A stretch of DNA of 64,000 bases from Thalassomonas sp. M1454 (GCF_007097525.1 NZ_VKDD01000008.1:26424-90423); one strand, 5' to 3'; counted from the stretch's first letter, positions 28,246 through 38,626 are shown. Made by a program: numbers and translations. Notes: generated by a model not told the origin, from the letters alone.

Positions 28246-30075
28246 CTAATTAAACAATTTATTAATATGATCGGTGAACTCTTGCGCACCCATAAAGCCA
28301 GTAACTCGATTTTGACTTAGCTCTTGTCCTGATAGATCAAAGAATAAAATAGAAGGTAAACCGAAAACATCAAAATGCGACATGATCTCAACGCTTTCGT
28401 CTGAACCAGAGTCCGTTAAATCAATTTGAATTAACACTGTGTTAGCTAATGCTTTTTGTACACTAGCTTTTGGGAATGTATATTTCTCAAACTCTTTACA
28501 GGCTATACACCAATCAGCGTATAGGTCGAGCATTACCGTTTTTCCATCATTATTAGCTTTAGCTATTTCTTGGTTTAACTCTTGCAAAGTCCCCACATGA
28601 ATGAATTCTTGATGTGCTTGGCTTTGCTGCGTCGCAGGGGTTCCAAAAACCGTGTTGTAGGCAAAATTAGCGCCAAAAAACATCATCAAAAATATAATCA
28701 AAGATCGAACACCATACCAAATAGTGCCTGGCGATTGACGGTTATCGTTGTTTACCACGTAGAAGTATGTTGCCGTCGCCAATAATAACGCAGACCATAA
28801 TAAATTGGCTGCTATTTCAGGTATAAAGCGCTCTAATAAGAAAACTGGTACGGCTAATAATAAGAAACCGAAGATGTTCTTGATAACATTCATCCAGTTA
28901 CCCGCTTTAGGTAATAATTTACCACCTGAACTACCAAGTGCTAATAATGGTAGCCCCATACCTAAACTAAGAACGTATAATGCCGATGCACCAATAACAA
29001 TATCGCCTGTTTGGGCTATGTAAAGTAGTGCACCTGTTAGAGGTGCTGTTGTACAAGGAGAAGCTACTAAGCCAGATATTGCACCCATAATAAATACAGA
29101 AACTATAGAACCGCCTTTTTGGCTATTGCTTAAGTTTGATAGTTTGCTTTGCCAACTTGATGGCAGCGCTAAATTAAACACGCCAAACATAGATAAAGCT
29201 AAAAAGATAAACAAAACACTTAGAAAGATTAAAATTGCAGGGTGTTGGAATGCTGCTTGAAATTGAGCACCAGCTAAAGCTACTACTACACCTAACGCTG
29301 TGTATGTAATTGCCATGCCCTGTACATAAGACATAGATAATATAAATGCTTTACGGGTGGTGAGTTTGTCCCCTTGGCCAACTATGATACCAGTTAAAAT
29401 AGGGTACATTGGAAACACACATGGAGTGAAAGAAAGTAAAACACCTAAACCAAAAAATGATATCAAGGTCCAAAATAAACTGCTGCCATCAAGCATAGCT
29501 GCAAGCTCGTTTTGTTGGCTTATATCAGCTAAAGGCTCATTACTGTTAGCCGTTGTTGGAGCTTTAGGCTCTGCAGAGATAGCACCTAATATAGCCCCAG
29601 CAGTTGAGTTATCGGAACTTAGTTGTGAAAGCGGGATAGATTTTTTAGTTGGAGGGTAACATAAGCCTTTTTCTGCACAGCCTTGGTAAGCTATGGTCAG
29701 CTCGGCATTTTTACTAATACTCGCCACAGGAACTGTGAATTTCAATTGCTTGTAATAAACTTCTTGAATACCAAAATACTCGTCTTCGTGCTCCTTACCT
29801 TGTGGTAAATTTGGTTGCGTATGTTCAGCACCATTAGTTTTAATAACTAATTTTTCTTTATAAAGGTAGTAGCCATCAGCAATAGCAAAATAAACCTCTA
29901 CTTGGTCTTTATTCTGATTAAAATCAAATTGAAATGCTTGTTCAACAGGCAAAAATTCATTGTCGTTACTAAATAATGAATCTAAAGAGCTATCAAAAAT
30001 AGCATCTTGTGCATGAGTTGCTACTGAGCTAAATAAAGCAAAGGTTAGTAATATAAAGCTAAATATTTTGCGCAT
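28246..30075 (-). CDS. dsbD: Thiol:disulfide interchange protein DsbD
   Basis: Encodes 609 residues. A signal peptide (1-22) leads to the periplasmic DsbC-activating domain with the cysteine pair in CAEKGLCYPP; then about eight membrane segments with the redox cysteines in SFTPCVFPMYP and ASPCTTAPLTG; then a thioredoxin domain with YADWCIACKEFEKY (CxxC). It carries electrons from cytoplasmic thioredoxin across the membrane to DsbC and cytochrome c maturation proteins. It starts 3 bp after the cutA stop, the same order as in Escherichia coli. A terminator follows. Confidence 0.96.
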   Translation of the reverse strand: MRKIFSFILLTFALFSSVATHAQDAIFDSSLDSLFSNDNEFLPVEQAFQFDFNQNKDQVEVYFAIADGYYLYKEKLVIKTNGAEHTQPNLPQGKEHEDEYFGIQEVYYKQLKFTVPVASISKNAELTIAYQGCAEKGLCYPPTKKSIPLSQLSSDNSTAGAILGAISAEPKAPTTANSNEPLADISQQNELAAMLDGSSLFWTLISFFGLGVLLSFTPCVFPMYPILTGIIVGQGDKLTTRKAFILSMSYVQGMAITYTALGVVVALAGAQFQAAFQHPAILIFLSVLFIFLALSMFGVFNLALPSSWQSKLSNLSNSQKGGSIVSVFIMGAISGLVASPCTTAPLTGALLYIAQTGDIVIGASALYVLSLGMGLPLLALGSSGGKLLPKAGNWMNVIKNIFGFLLLAVPVFLLERFIPEIAANLLWSALLLATATYFYVVNNDNRQSPGTIWYGVRSLIIFLMMFFGANFAYNTVFGTPATQQSQAHQEFIHVGTLQELNQEIAKANNDGKTVMLDLYADWCIACKEFEKYTFPKASVQKALANTVLIQIDLTDSGSDESVEIMSHFDVFGLPSILFFDLSGQELSQNRVTGFMGAQEFTDHINKLFN

Positions 30076-30078
30076 AAG

Positions 30079-30393
30079 TTAATCTTTCACCGTATTAGTT
30101 ATCCAGTTTAAATATAATTCATTACCTTGCTGGATATCCAAAGCAATTATTTCTGCAACATCATACGGATGCAGTTGTTCAATATGTTGTTTTAATTCTG
30201 TAAATAATGACGATTTAGTTTTTATAATAAGCATCACTTCGCTGTCTTGTTGAAGTTCGCCTTGCCATTCATATACCGATGTTATGTTGGGCATTATATT
30301 AACACAAGCAGCTAGTCGCTTAGTAACTAACTTTTTCGCAATGTTTTGCGCTACTTCATCATTTGGGCAATTTGTTATTACTACTTGATGCAT
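30079..30393 (-). CDS. cutA: Divalent cation tolerance protein CutA
   Basis: Encodes 104 residues of the trimeric CutA1 family, with VVITNCPNDEVAQNIAKKLVTKRLAACVNIMP at the start and the strands EVMLIIKTK and HPYDVAEIIALDI. It is named for copper tolerance, which in Escherichia coli is really due to the adjacent dsbD gene; the protein's own function is still unclear. It is the first gene of the cutA-dsbD pair, with overlapping expression. The region before it is shared with the divergent fxsA gene. Confidence 0.95.
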   Translation of the reverse strand: MHQVVITNCPNDEVAQNIAKKLVTKRLAACVNIMPNITSVYEWQGELQQDSEVMLIIKTKSSLFTELKQHIEQLHPYDVAEIIALDIQQGNELYLNWITNTVKD

Positions 30394-30482
30394 AATATTC
30401 CTAAAAGCTTAATTGGATACACCTTAATAAATAACTATATTGCATTATTATGTTATTAAATAGAGGTAAATCTTTCGCCAAG

Positions 30483-30510
30483 GTTGAAATAGACCCGACA
30501 AGCCCAATAT
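30483..30510 (+). promoter_or_regulatory. Possible sigma-32 promoter of fxsA
   Basis: GTTGAAA (30483-30489) and CCCAATAT (30503-30510), 13 bp apart, match the heat-shock pattern CTTGAAA-N13-CCCCATnT with one mismatch at the left hexamer and one at the right. It lies 48 bp before the fxsA ATG. If real, fxsA would be heat-inducible like the groE genes that follow it. Confidence 0.45.
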
Positions 30511-30557
30511 ATGTTTCATCAATTAAATAAAAGCTTACGCTTTAATTTGGACTATTT

Positions 30558-31046
30558 ATGTTTAAAGTACTTTTTTTACTGTTTATTGCAATGCCTATTG
30601 TGGAAATCATGGTACTAATGAAAGTTGGCTCAATCTTTGGTGTATTGCCGACCATAGCCCTAGTTATTCTTACTGCCTGGGCGGGCGCAGCAATGGTAAG
30701 ACAACAAGGTTTAGCGACATTCCAATCAGTACAAGGCAAATTGAATCAAGGTGAACTACCTTCAGATGAAATTGTTGCCGCCTTATTACTACTGGTTGCA
30801 GGCGTTATGTTACTTACTCCAGGCTTTATTACCGATGGTTTTGGCTTACTTCTGCTTTGGCCGGTATCACGTGCAAAAATAGTAAAAATGTTACAGAAGC
30901 ATTTTGTTGTGGCACAAAGTCGCCGTGGTAATGTGTTTGAAGGACAATTTACTAGCCATTCATTTCATCAACAAAGTTCATTTGATGAACCAAAGGTTAG
31001 CCACGACAAACACACTATAGATGGTGAGTTTGAACGCAAAGAGTAA
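30558..31046 (+). CDS. fxsA: FxsA family membrane protein
   Basis: Encodes 162 residues. The start MFKVLFLLFIAMPIVEIMVLMKVGSIFG and the segments AWAGAAMVRQQGL and LLTPGFITDGFGLLLLWP are the FxsA family, small inner-membrane proteins with three or four segments. In Escherichia coli overproduction relieves exclusion of phage T7 by the F plasmid; the normal role is unknown. It lies directly upstream of groES on the same strand, the same neighbourhood as in enteric bacteria. A possible heat-shock promoter precedes it. Confidence 0.9.
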   Translation: MFKVLFLLFIAMPIVEIMVLMKVGSIFGVLPTIALVILTAWAGAAMVRQQGLATFQSVQGKLNQGELPSDEIVAALLLLVAGVMLLTPGFITDGFGLLLLWPVSRAKIVKMLQKHFVVAQSRRGNVFEGQFTSHSFHQQSSFDEPKVSHDKHTIDGEFERKE

Positions 31047-31068
31047 CAACTCACACACAAAAACTAGC

Positions 31069-31122
31069 AATTGGGGATATTTTTTATCTTTACCCTTGAG
31101 AGATAAAATTTAATCCCCATTT
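31069..31122. promoter_or_regulatory. Inverted repeat containing the groE heat-shock promoter
   Basis: Left arm TGGGGAT (31072-31078) and TTTTATCT (31082-31089); right arm AGATAAAA (31101-31108) and ATCCCCA (31113-31119). The sigma-32 -35 box lies in the loop and the -10 box lies in the right arm. It could serve as an fxsA terminator and be part of the promoter at once. Confidence 0.6.
31095..31122 (+). promoter_or_regulatory. Sigma-32 promoter of groES-groEL
   Basis: CTTGAG (31095-31100) and CCCCATTT (31115-31122) with a 14-bp spacer are a near-consensus heat-shock promoter (CTTGAA-N14-CCCCATnT), 53 bp before the groES ATG. Confidence 0.8.
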
Positions 31123-31174
31123 GTTTACTAACAAAATAATTAATTAATCATTTTATACATATCTGGAGATATTT

Positions 31175-31465
31175 ATGAGCATTCGTCCTTTACACGATCG
31201 TGTAATTATTAAACGCAAAGCAGTTGAATCAAAATCTGCAGGCGGAATAGTGTTAACTGGCAGTGCCGCTGAAAAATCAACACGCGGCGAAGTTATCGCT
31301 GTAGGTAATGGCCGTATTCTTGAAAACGGTGAAGTACGCGCATTAGACGTAAAAATTGGCGATCAAGTAATTTTCAGTGAAGGCTACGGCATGAAAACTG
31401 AAAAAATTGACGGCGAAGAAGTACTAATTCTTAGTGAATCAGACATCTTAGCGATCGTTGAATAA
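31175..31465 (+). CDS. groS: Co-chaperonin GroES
   Basis: Encodes 96 residues. [29 protein letters not shown] (start and mobile loop for GroEL binding) and [35 protein letters not shown] identify GroES, the heptameric lid of the GroEL folding chamber. It has a CTGGAG ribosome binding site and lies 105 bp before groEL. Transcription from a heat-shock promoter at 31095 is expected. Confidence 0.98.
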   Translation: MSIRPLHDRVIIKRKAVESKSAGGIVLTGSAAEKSTRGEVIAVGNGRILENGEVRALDVKIGDQVIFSEGYGMKTEKIDGEEVLILSESDILAIVE

Positions 31466-31522
31466 TCAAAAATATTTTCATGTCGCTATTTCCATCAAAT
31501 AGCGACATAGAGCACAAATTAA

Positions 31523-33223
<1,701 letters not shown>

Positions 33224-33235
33224 TTTTTGCTGGTC

Positions 33236-33320
33236 TAAATCAGTTATAGCTGCGTTACTTTACAACTCGTTTAAGAAACACTAAACGTCGTTGTAAAGTG
33301 CCTTGCTCTAACGTGATTTA
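33236..33320. repeat. Hairpin repeat element, copy 3
   Basis: Directly after groEL. It has CTGCGTTA (33250-33257), inner arms CTTTACAAC (33258-33266) and GTTGTAAAG (33290-33298) that pair at all nine positions, boxes TCGTTTA (33267-33273) and TAAACG (33282-33287), a CCTTG box (33301-33305), and outer arms TAAATCA and TGATTTA. Arms differ from the copies at 8009 and 8117, yet pair. Confidence 0.75.
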
Positions 33321-33395
33321 TCCTGCGCAAAAAAATACACTTTGCACATCTAGTATCGAATATTAAAAACCTGCTCCGGCAGGTTTTTTGTTTTA
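33246..33395 (+). repeat. Direct repeat, first unit of a 168-bp tandem duplication
   Basis: About 150 bp that recur at 33414-33563 with only about seven base changes. The unit includes most of the hairpin element, a second small hairpin (GCGCAAA/TTTGCAC) and an intrinsic terminator (33366-33389). The duplication leaves groEL with two terminators in series. Confidence 0.85.
33366..33390 (+). terminator. First terminator after groEL
   Basis: AAAACCTGC, a TCCG loop and GCAGGTTTTTT: a strong stem with a T run. It lies inside the first unit of the tandem duplication. Confidence 0.85.
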
Positions 33396-33403
33396 GAGCT
33401 GTT

Positions 33404-33488
33404 TTAAATATGGATAGCTGCGTTACTTTACAACTCGTTTAAGAAATACTAAACGTCGTTGTAAAGAGCCTTGCTCTAACATGATTTA
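33404..33488. repeat. Hairpin repeat element, copy 4
   Basis: Same 85-bp layout as copy 3, 168 bp downstream, with inner arms CTTTACAAC and GTTGTAAAG intact. Differences from copy 3 are in the loop (AAC to AAT), the base before the CCTTG box and the outer arms. Confidence 0.72.
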
Positions 33489-33563
33489 TCCTGCGCAAAA
33501 AAATACACTTTGCACACCTAGTATTGAATAGTAAAAACCTGCTTCGGCAGGTTTTTTGTTTTA
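33414..33563 (+). repeat. Direct repeat, second unit of a 168-bp tandem duplication
   Basis: Second copy of the unit at 33246. It ends at the same point after the terminator T run (GTTTTA), beyond which the sequences differ. Confidence 0.85.
33534..33557 (+). terminator. Second terminator after groEL
   Basis: AAAACCTGC, a TTCG loop and GCAGGTTTTTT: the second copy, with a UUCG loop in place of UCCG. Confidence 0.85.
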
Positions 33564-33659
33564 TATATCAAATACAGAATAATGTATTACCAAAGCTAGC
33601 TTGAATCTATGCTTTTGATTCGCTACTGTTTTACTATATTTCCTTATAAATCAAATAAT

Positions 33660-34238
33660 ATGACAATCGATAAATTAACACATTCATTTAAATTAATAGA
33701 TAAAGCTAATAGTGAAGACCCAAATGTTGAGCTTTGCCAAGGTGAGGAATACCCAAAAGAGCTACTTTATAGCTTGCGCATGACTAATACCCTTAATAGT
33801 TTTTATCCTGAAGCCGGACAGGCATTACAAGTCGCCGCTAGATGTCAGCATATTTGCCGTTGGCAAATCCCGCGTAATAGCTATGAAATGAACCGCGCAG
33901 GATATTTAACATGGCGCCGAGAGTTGAACAAGTTTCATGCTAATAAGGCTGCAGAAATATTACCTCACCTTGAAAATGATGTAATTAATGAAGTTCAGCG
34001 CTTGATATTAAAAGCAGATATTAAGAAAGATGCAGATTCTCAGACTTTAGAAGATGTTGTTTGTTTAGTATTTTTGGAATTTTACTTTGCCGATTTTGCT
34101 GCCAAGCACACAGATGAAAAAGTAATTAGAATCTTACAAAAAACTTGGCGAAAAATGTCTGAGAAAGCTCATGCTGCAGCATTAAAACTTAACTTTGATG
34201 AGGGTAGTAAAACACTAATAACTACCGCTTTATCTTAA
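33660..34238 (+). CDS. DUF4202 family protein
   Basis: Encodes 192 residues from the ATG at 33660; an upstream in-frame ATG at 33609 would add 17 residues without a ribosome binding site. The family core is visible: AARCQHICRWQIPRNSYEMNRAGYLTWRRELNKFHA (about residues 60-95) and DVVCLVFLEFYFADFAAKH. The conserved His, Arg and Glu residues could bind a metal, resembling HD-type helical proteins. The function of DUF4202 is not known. It stands alone between the groE terminators and a lipoprotein gene. Confidence 0.8.
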   Translation: MTIDKLTHSFKLIDKANSEDPNVELCQGEEYPKELLYSLRMTNTLNSFYPEAGQALQVAARCQHICRWQIPRNSYEMNRAGYLTWRRELNKFHANKAAEILPHLENDVINEVQRLILKADIKKDADSQTLEDVVCLVFLEFYFADFAAKHTDEKVIRILQKTWRKMSEKAHAAALKLNFDEGSKTLITTALS

Positions 34239-34363
34239 GTTATCATTACAGTTTTAATTATATTTTGTTTGGCTACACTTTATAACAGTTTTTATAAACA
34301 TCTGATGTAAACTGACAGTTAATAACATTTATTGTTAATAAAATAATATTTTTTGGAGTAATA

Positions 34364-34903
34364 ATGAAAGCCATCCGCATAATAACTATTTTTACTGCAT
34401 TGCTTGCTGTTTCAGCTTGTGTAACCGTTGAAGAAGCGCCAGTGTCTGATAGCCAATTAGTCATTTCAAGTAGTTTTGAAAGAGACATCGAATTAGATGA
34501 AAATTCAACGTTTGCTTTTACCCCATTACAAGTAACTGAACATGGTGCTCGCTATCCTGCAATGACTGAAGCGATAGAGCAATTTATGGCTGCCAACTCA
34601 TTTAAGCAAGTTACACCTGATCAAAACCCAACATTTTATATCGGCTATGTTTTGGAATCTGAAGAGGACATGAGTGATGATCAGCTTGTTGAGTCTTTTG
34701 GGCTTAACCCTGGTTTACCGCATTTGCCTGAACTAGACAAAGGTACCTTACTGGTATTTGTTCTTGATGGTCAGTCTAAACAATTTGTTTGGAAGTCTGC
34801 AGCGCAAGGCTTTATTTTAGATGAGCAAAATGACGATGAACGTCAGTTACGAATTCAAAATATTGTGAGCGCTACGTTTAATCAATTTATTAACAAGCCA
34901 TAA
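34364..34903 (+). CDS. DUF4136 lipoprotein
   Basis: Encodes 179 residues. A lipoprotein signal peptide ends with the lipobox AVSAC at about residue 19, so the mature protein starts at Cys19 and should be attached to a membrane. The body matches the DUF4136 pattern: FTPLQVTEHGARYPAMTEAIEQFMAANSFKQV, then NPTFYIGYVLES, and a final segment LRIQNIVSATFNQFINKP. The role is unknown; it is expected in the envelope. A TTTTTTGGAG ribosome binding site precedes the ATG. The next gene encodes another envelope protein. Confidence 0.78.
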   Translation: MKAIRIITIFTALLAVSACVTVEEAPVSDSQLVISSSFERDIELDENSTFAFTPLQVTEHGARYPAMTEAIEQFMAANSFKQVTPDQNPTFYIGYVLESEEDMSDDQLVESFGLNPGLPHLPELDKGTLLVFVLDGQSKQFVWKSAAQGFILDEQNDDERQLRIQNIVSATFNQFINKP

Positions 34904-34999
34904 CAAACAATTACACAATTAAAGAAACTTTTTTAAGCAAGTATCGGTCGTATTTTATACTTAGTAAGTTAGCATCCATAAGTTGTAAAAGAGGTTGTG

Positions 35000-35488
35000 A
35001 TGAAAAAATTATTGTTAGTACCTATTGTTTTCGCTGTATCGTGTATTGCTCAAGCACAGGCTGCAACGGTTGATATCGAGTGGTTTGAGCCTGAAAATTA
35101 TCGAGATATAAAAGTAGCCAATGGTGGTAAAAAAGCCTTTCAAGAGCGTGTATTGAAAGACTTTACAGGTTACTTTACTGAATTAGCGGCAACATTACCT
35201 GATAATCAAGTATTAAAGCTTAAAGTAACCGATATAGACCTTGCTGGTGATATTAAGTATATGGTTGGCCCAAACAATCAAAGTATGCGAGTTATTACCG
35301 ATTTGTACTTTCCCCGCATGAAGTTCAGTTATCAATTAACTGAAAACGGTGAAGTAATTCAAGCTGGTGACGAAAATATTAAAGATATGGGCTTTAATAT
35401 GAGTAGCATTCATCATAATAGTGAAAGTTTTTATTATGAAAAAGAGATGATAGAAGACTGGTTTAAAGACACTTTTAAACAAGATTAA
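35000..35488 (+). CDS. DUF3016 family secreted protein
   Basis: Encodes 162 residues from the ATG at 35000 (GAGG 5 nt upstream); an adjacent GTG at 34997 is also possible. A signal peptide ends near AQAQA at about residue 21. The mature part, beginning ATVDIEWFEPENYRDIK and including VLKDFTGYFTELA and MRVITDLYFPRMKFSYQL, fits DUF3016, periplasmic proteins of unknown function in marine gammaproteobacteria. The protein follows the DUF4136 gene by about 95 bp and is ended by a hairpin terminator. Confidence 0.75.
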   Translation: MKKLLLVPIVFAVSCIAQAQAATVDIEWFEPENYRDIKVANGGKKAFQERVLKDFTGYFTELAATLPDNQVLKLKVTDIDLAGDIKYMVGPNNQSMRVITDLYFPRMKFSYQLTENGEVIQAGDENIKDMGFNMSSIHHNSESFYYEKEMIEDWFKDTFKQD

Positions 35489-35515
35489 GTTATTTCTAAA
35501 AAATCAATAAACCTG

Positions 35516-35550
35516 AAGCCTAATGTTATGCATTAGGCTTTTTATTTTTT
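35516..35550 (+). terminator. Terminator after the DUF3016 gene
   Basis: AAGCCTAATG and CATTAGGCTT form a 10-bp stem with a 5-nt loop, followed by TTTATTTTTT. Confidence 0.87.
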
Positions 35551-35572
35551 AGTGTCCCGTCCTGAAATAGCT

Positions 35573-36475
35573 TTACTGCCAGCGATACGCCCATGCAATA
35601 GCAAATACATCAGAATCATTACCGCGTTTGGTGGTAACCCCAGTATTGGCTAAAAACTTAATGCTATGTTGGCTTGATAAAGCTAAAGAATATGTAATTC
35701 CTGCTCTATAGTTTCCTGCTTTATTAGATTTTTGTACGCCATCAACATGGGTATCACCACCCCAAAAATAATTGGCATTGAGTGCTATCCATTGACCTGG
35801 AGATATATCGTAGATCAAATGAGATTGAATATTATAAATGTTGTCTTGCTTTAATGTTTGGGTATACAGATAATCATCATTATCGGAGAAAATTTTAACC
35901 GAAGCGGATAAATCAAGCTCCCAAGGACCATGTGGGATCGACATACCAATTTCAGGCTTTACAAACCATCGATTAGCACCAACATTAAACACGTATTGCT
36001 TTTCATACTCTCCTGTTGGAATACTAACTTGTAGGCTAGTACCTACCACTATACCTTTTGGTTGTTTTACATATTCAGCTAAGCTTTTTGCTTTTGCGCC
36101 ATAAAAGTTGTAGTTCAAGCGAATACGGGTATCTGTTAGACCACAAAAACTGCGCTCAATATACTCACCTTGTAAAATTGCATCACCATCTGCGCATGCC
36201 TGCCCTTGGTTAATATCAAACTTAGTTGAGTTACCAAACAATGAAAATGTTCTAGCATAAGCTAATGCCGGGCCATGAATTTGAAGGTTTAGGTTTTCAA
36301 TGGGAACTTCTGGTGATGTATAAACATCACCATCGGTATAAACGTATAAAGCACCCAAAAAATTCTGCCCTGTTGGCAAATCAACGTATGATCTTGGGTC
36401 AAGCTCTTGCGCTGTTAAGGTGAAAGGTAGAAGTGCGCATGTTAAGTAAATAGTTTTTATTATGTTTTTCAGCAA
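35573..36475 (-). CDS. Outer membrane beta-barrel protein, transporter-like
   Basis: Encodes 300 residues. A signal peptide (1-22, ending LTAQ) is followed by alternating aromatic and polar strands typical of a beta-barrel (for example VGTSLQVSIPTGEYEKQYVFN and DLSASVKIFSDNDDY), ending in WAYRWQ. It resembles the family used for phenol-degradation-type outer-membrane channels (Phenol_MetA_deg). A function in transport of small or aromatic compounds is only possible. It lies after a small unknown gene on the same strand, 49 bp away. Confidence 0.7.
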   Translation of the reverse strand: MLKNIIKTIYLTCALLPFTLTAQELDPRSYVDLPTGQNFLGALYVYTDGDVYTSPEVPIENLNLQIHGPALAYARTFSLFGNSTKFDINQGQACADGDAILQGEYIERSFCGLTDTRIRLNYNFYGAKAKSLAEYVKQPKGIVVGTSLQVSIPTGEYEKQYVFNVGANRWFVKPEIGMSIPHGPWELDLSASVKIFSDNDDYLYTQTLKQDNIYNIQSHLIYDISPGQWIALNANYFWGGDTHVDGVQKSNKAGNYRAGITYSLALSSQHSIKFLANTGVTTKRGNDSDVFAIAWAYRWQ

Positions 36476-36524
36476 GGCTGTACCCTGAAATGTATTTAAA
36501 CTCTATTTACATTTAAACATATTT

Positions 36525-36848
36525 TTAACTATTTTGAGGAGTGTTATTTTCGTAATGGCTTTCAAATTCAGTTAATACTTTATAAAGCTGCTCAATTTTT
36601 TTGACTATAGGTGCTAAAAGCTGGTTATCTAAGGTTTTTTGCCATGCCATTAAGTCATCTGCCACTTCGGCAATATAAGGTTGGAATGTATTTGCACTGC
36701 AGGTAAATACTGAATCTTTAGGAAAAATAGCACTAAAGTTACCTGCTTTATGCTGGCGCATTTCAAGTAATGCGCTATCGGCAACAATTGAGCGCTTTAA
36801 TAATTTAGAAATATTATCAATAAGTTGTTGTTCAACATTTTTAGTCAT
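36525..36848 (-). CDS. Small hypothetical protein, possibly PriC-like
   Basis: Encodes 107 residues with no signal peptide. It is mostly helical, with hydrophobic heptads (VADDLMAWQKTLDNQLLAPIVKKIEQLYKVL), suggesting a short coiled coil. The pattern of hydrophobic residues recalls the N-terminal half of PriC (replication restart), but similarity by eye is weak and no diagnostic motif is seen. It lies 43 bp after epmB on the same strand and may be co-transcribed. I do not recognise it firmly. Confidence 0.45.
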   Translation of the reverse strand: MTKNVEQQLIDNISKLLKRSIVADSALLEMRQHKAGNFSAIFPKDSVFTCSANTFQPYIAEVADDLMAWQKTLDNQLLAPIVKKIEQLYKVLTEFESHYENNTPQNS

Positions 36849-36891
36849 AAGTTTTGTCTATCTAAGGTTAAAATAACGAAATATGTCGTTA

Positions 36892-37920
36892 TTATGCCAA
36901 ATTAAGTGGTGTTTTGTTAGCCTCACCCGCATTTTCTCTAACAAACTTGGGCATTAAAAAGCCGGGTAAGGTTGACATCATTTGCTTAGCAATTTGCTTT
37001 GCTCTGTCTTCGCTTACATCAAAATGAGCTGCTCCCAATACCTTATCTAATACATGTATGTAATAAGGTTGAATGCCATTATCAAATAACTTTTCAGATA
37101 ATAAACATAATGTTTGTGCATCATCATTGATACCTCTTAGTAAAACACTTTGATTTAATAATGGGATCTTAGCTTTTTTCAAAAGCTCTGTTGCTTGTAT
37201 AAAGCTGTCATCAATTTCGTTTGGATGATTAATATGAAATACCATTACCGACTTCAATCGAGTGTTATTTAGCGTATCGCATAAACTTTTAGTAATACGC
37301 TGTGGGATAACTACTGGCAAGCGAGTATGAATTCTTAACCGCTGTAGGTGGGGGATTTGTTCTAGCTGAGCAACAAGCCATGCTAAGTGCTCATCATTAG
37401 CCATCAAAGGGTCGCCGCCACTAAAAATAACTTCATTTATCTCACTATGCTGCGCTATGTAATTTAGCGCTTGTTGCCACCTTATTTTATTTGGGCTGTT
37501 ATCTTCATAAGGAAAATGACGACGAAAGCAATACCGGCAATTTACCGCACAACCTGATTTTACAATCATTAGCACACGATGCTTGTATTTATGCAGTAAA
37601 CCTTCTGCAACTGTTTCGTGTTCTTCTAACGGGTCGCTAGAGTAGCCTACAGTTTGTTCAAACTCTGAATTTAAAGGCATTACTTGTGCAAGCAGAGGGT
37701 CATTTATATCGCCTTGTTTCATTTTTGCGATGAAAGGTTTAGGTACACGTACAGGGAAAAGCTTGCGAGCATTAAAATGTTGCTCGTATGTTTTGCTATC
37801 GATATCTAACAGAGACAGCAATTCTTTTGGGTCTGTAACTACATTAGCAAGTTCTTTTTGCCAAGAATTTTGCCAAGAACAGTGCAAATCATCTTCAATT
37901 TGGGTTATTATTTGCGACAT
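36892..37920 (-). CDS. epmB: EF-P beta-lysylation protein EpmB (lysine 2,3-aminomutase)
   Basis: Encodes 342 residues. The radical-SAM motif CAVNCRYCFRRHFPY gives the three iron-sulfur cysteines (CxxxCxxC), and the later GGDPLMANDEHLAWLV and SVMVFHINHPNE segments are those of the lysine aminomutase family. EpmB converts alpha-lysine to beta-lysine, which EpmA attaches to EF-P. It is divergent from efp, and epmA follows efp, so the whole modification set lies together. The EpmC hydroxylase is not in the window. Confidence 0.95.
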   Translation of the reverse strand: MSQIITQIEDDLHCSWQNSWQKELANVVTDPKELLSLLDIDSKTYEQHFNARKLFPVRVPKPFIAKMKQGDINDPLLAQVMPLNSEFEQTVGYSSDPLEEHETVAEGLLHKYKHRVLMIVKSGCAVNCRYCFRRHFPYEDNSPNKIRWQQALNYIAQHSEINEVIFSGGDPLMANDEHLAWLVAQLEQIPHLQRLRIHTRLPVVIPQRITKSLCDTLNNTRLKSVMVFHINHPNEIDDSFIQATELLKKAKIPLLNQSVLLRGINDDAQTLCLLSEKLFDNGIQPYYIHVLDKVLGAAHFDVSEDRAKQIAKQMMSTLPGFLMPKFVRENAGEANKTPLNLA

Positions 37921-38012
37921 TAATTAATCTCTGCTTACTATCGTTTTTCGTACTTACGAATCTATAAACGAATATTAATACATAAGCGCTCACTAATACA
38001 TAAGAGAACACT

Positions 38013-38582
38013 ATGGCTAACTTTAGCACTAACGAATTTAAAAACGGTCTTAAATTAATGATCGATGGCGAACCATGTAACATTTTAGAAAATGAAACTG
38101 TAAAACCAGGTAAAGGCCAAGCGTTTAATCGTATCAAAATCCGTAAGTTAATCTCTGGTAAAGTTATCGAAAAAACATACAAATCAGGTGAGTCTGTTGA
38201 AGGCGCAGATGTAATGGAAACTGACTTAGCTTACCTATACAACGATGGTGAGTTCTGGCACTTCATGAATAACGCAACGTTTGAACAAATTGGTGCCGAT
38301 GCAAAAGCTGTAGGCGATAGCGTAAAGTGGCTTAAAGAAGGCGATGAGTGTGTAATCACACTTTGGAATGGTAGCCCTATCACAGTTACTCCACCAAACT
38401 TTGTAGAACTTGAAGTAGTTGAAACTGATCCTGGCCTTAAAGGTGATACTGCTGGTACTGGTGGTAAACCTGCTACATTAAATACAGGTGCGGTTGTACG
38501 TGTGCCACTGTTTATCCAAATTGGTGAAATAGTTAAAGTTGATACCCGTACTGGTGAATACGTTTCACGTGCAGGTAAGTAA
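38013..38582 (+). CDS. efp: Elongation factor P
   Basis: Encodes 189 residues in the three EF-P domains. The modified residue is Lys34 in [17 protein letters not shown], where the loop KPGKG carries beta-lysine in this class. C-terminal domain: [34 protein letters not shown] enters the ribosome E site and rescues translation at polyproline stretches. It is divergent from epmB and 98 bp upstream of epmA, with a terminator between. Confidence 0.98.
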   Translation: MANFSTNEFKNGLKLMIDGEPCNILENETVKPGKGQAFNRIKIRKLISGKVIEKTYKSGESVEGADVMETDLAYLYNDGEFWHFMNNATFEQIGADAKAVGDSVKWLKEGDECVITLWNGSPITVTPPNFVELEVVETDPGLKGDTAGTGGKPATLNTGAVVRVPLFIQIGEIVKVDTRTGEYVSRAGK

Positions 38583-38626
38583 TTAATATTTTCATACCGA
38601 TTTGATTGGTATAGATTATTGTATGA

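Noticed and set aside
31069..31122. CIRCE operator (HrcA) at groES
   Set aside because: The palindrome sequence does not match the CIRCE arms TTAGCACTC and GAGTGCTAA.
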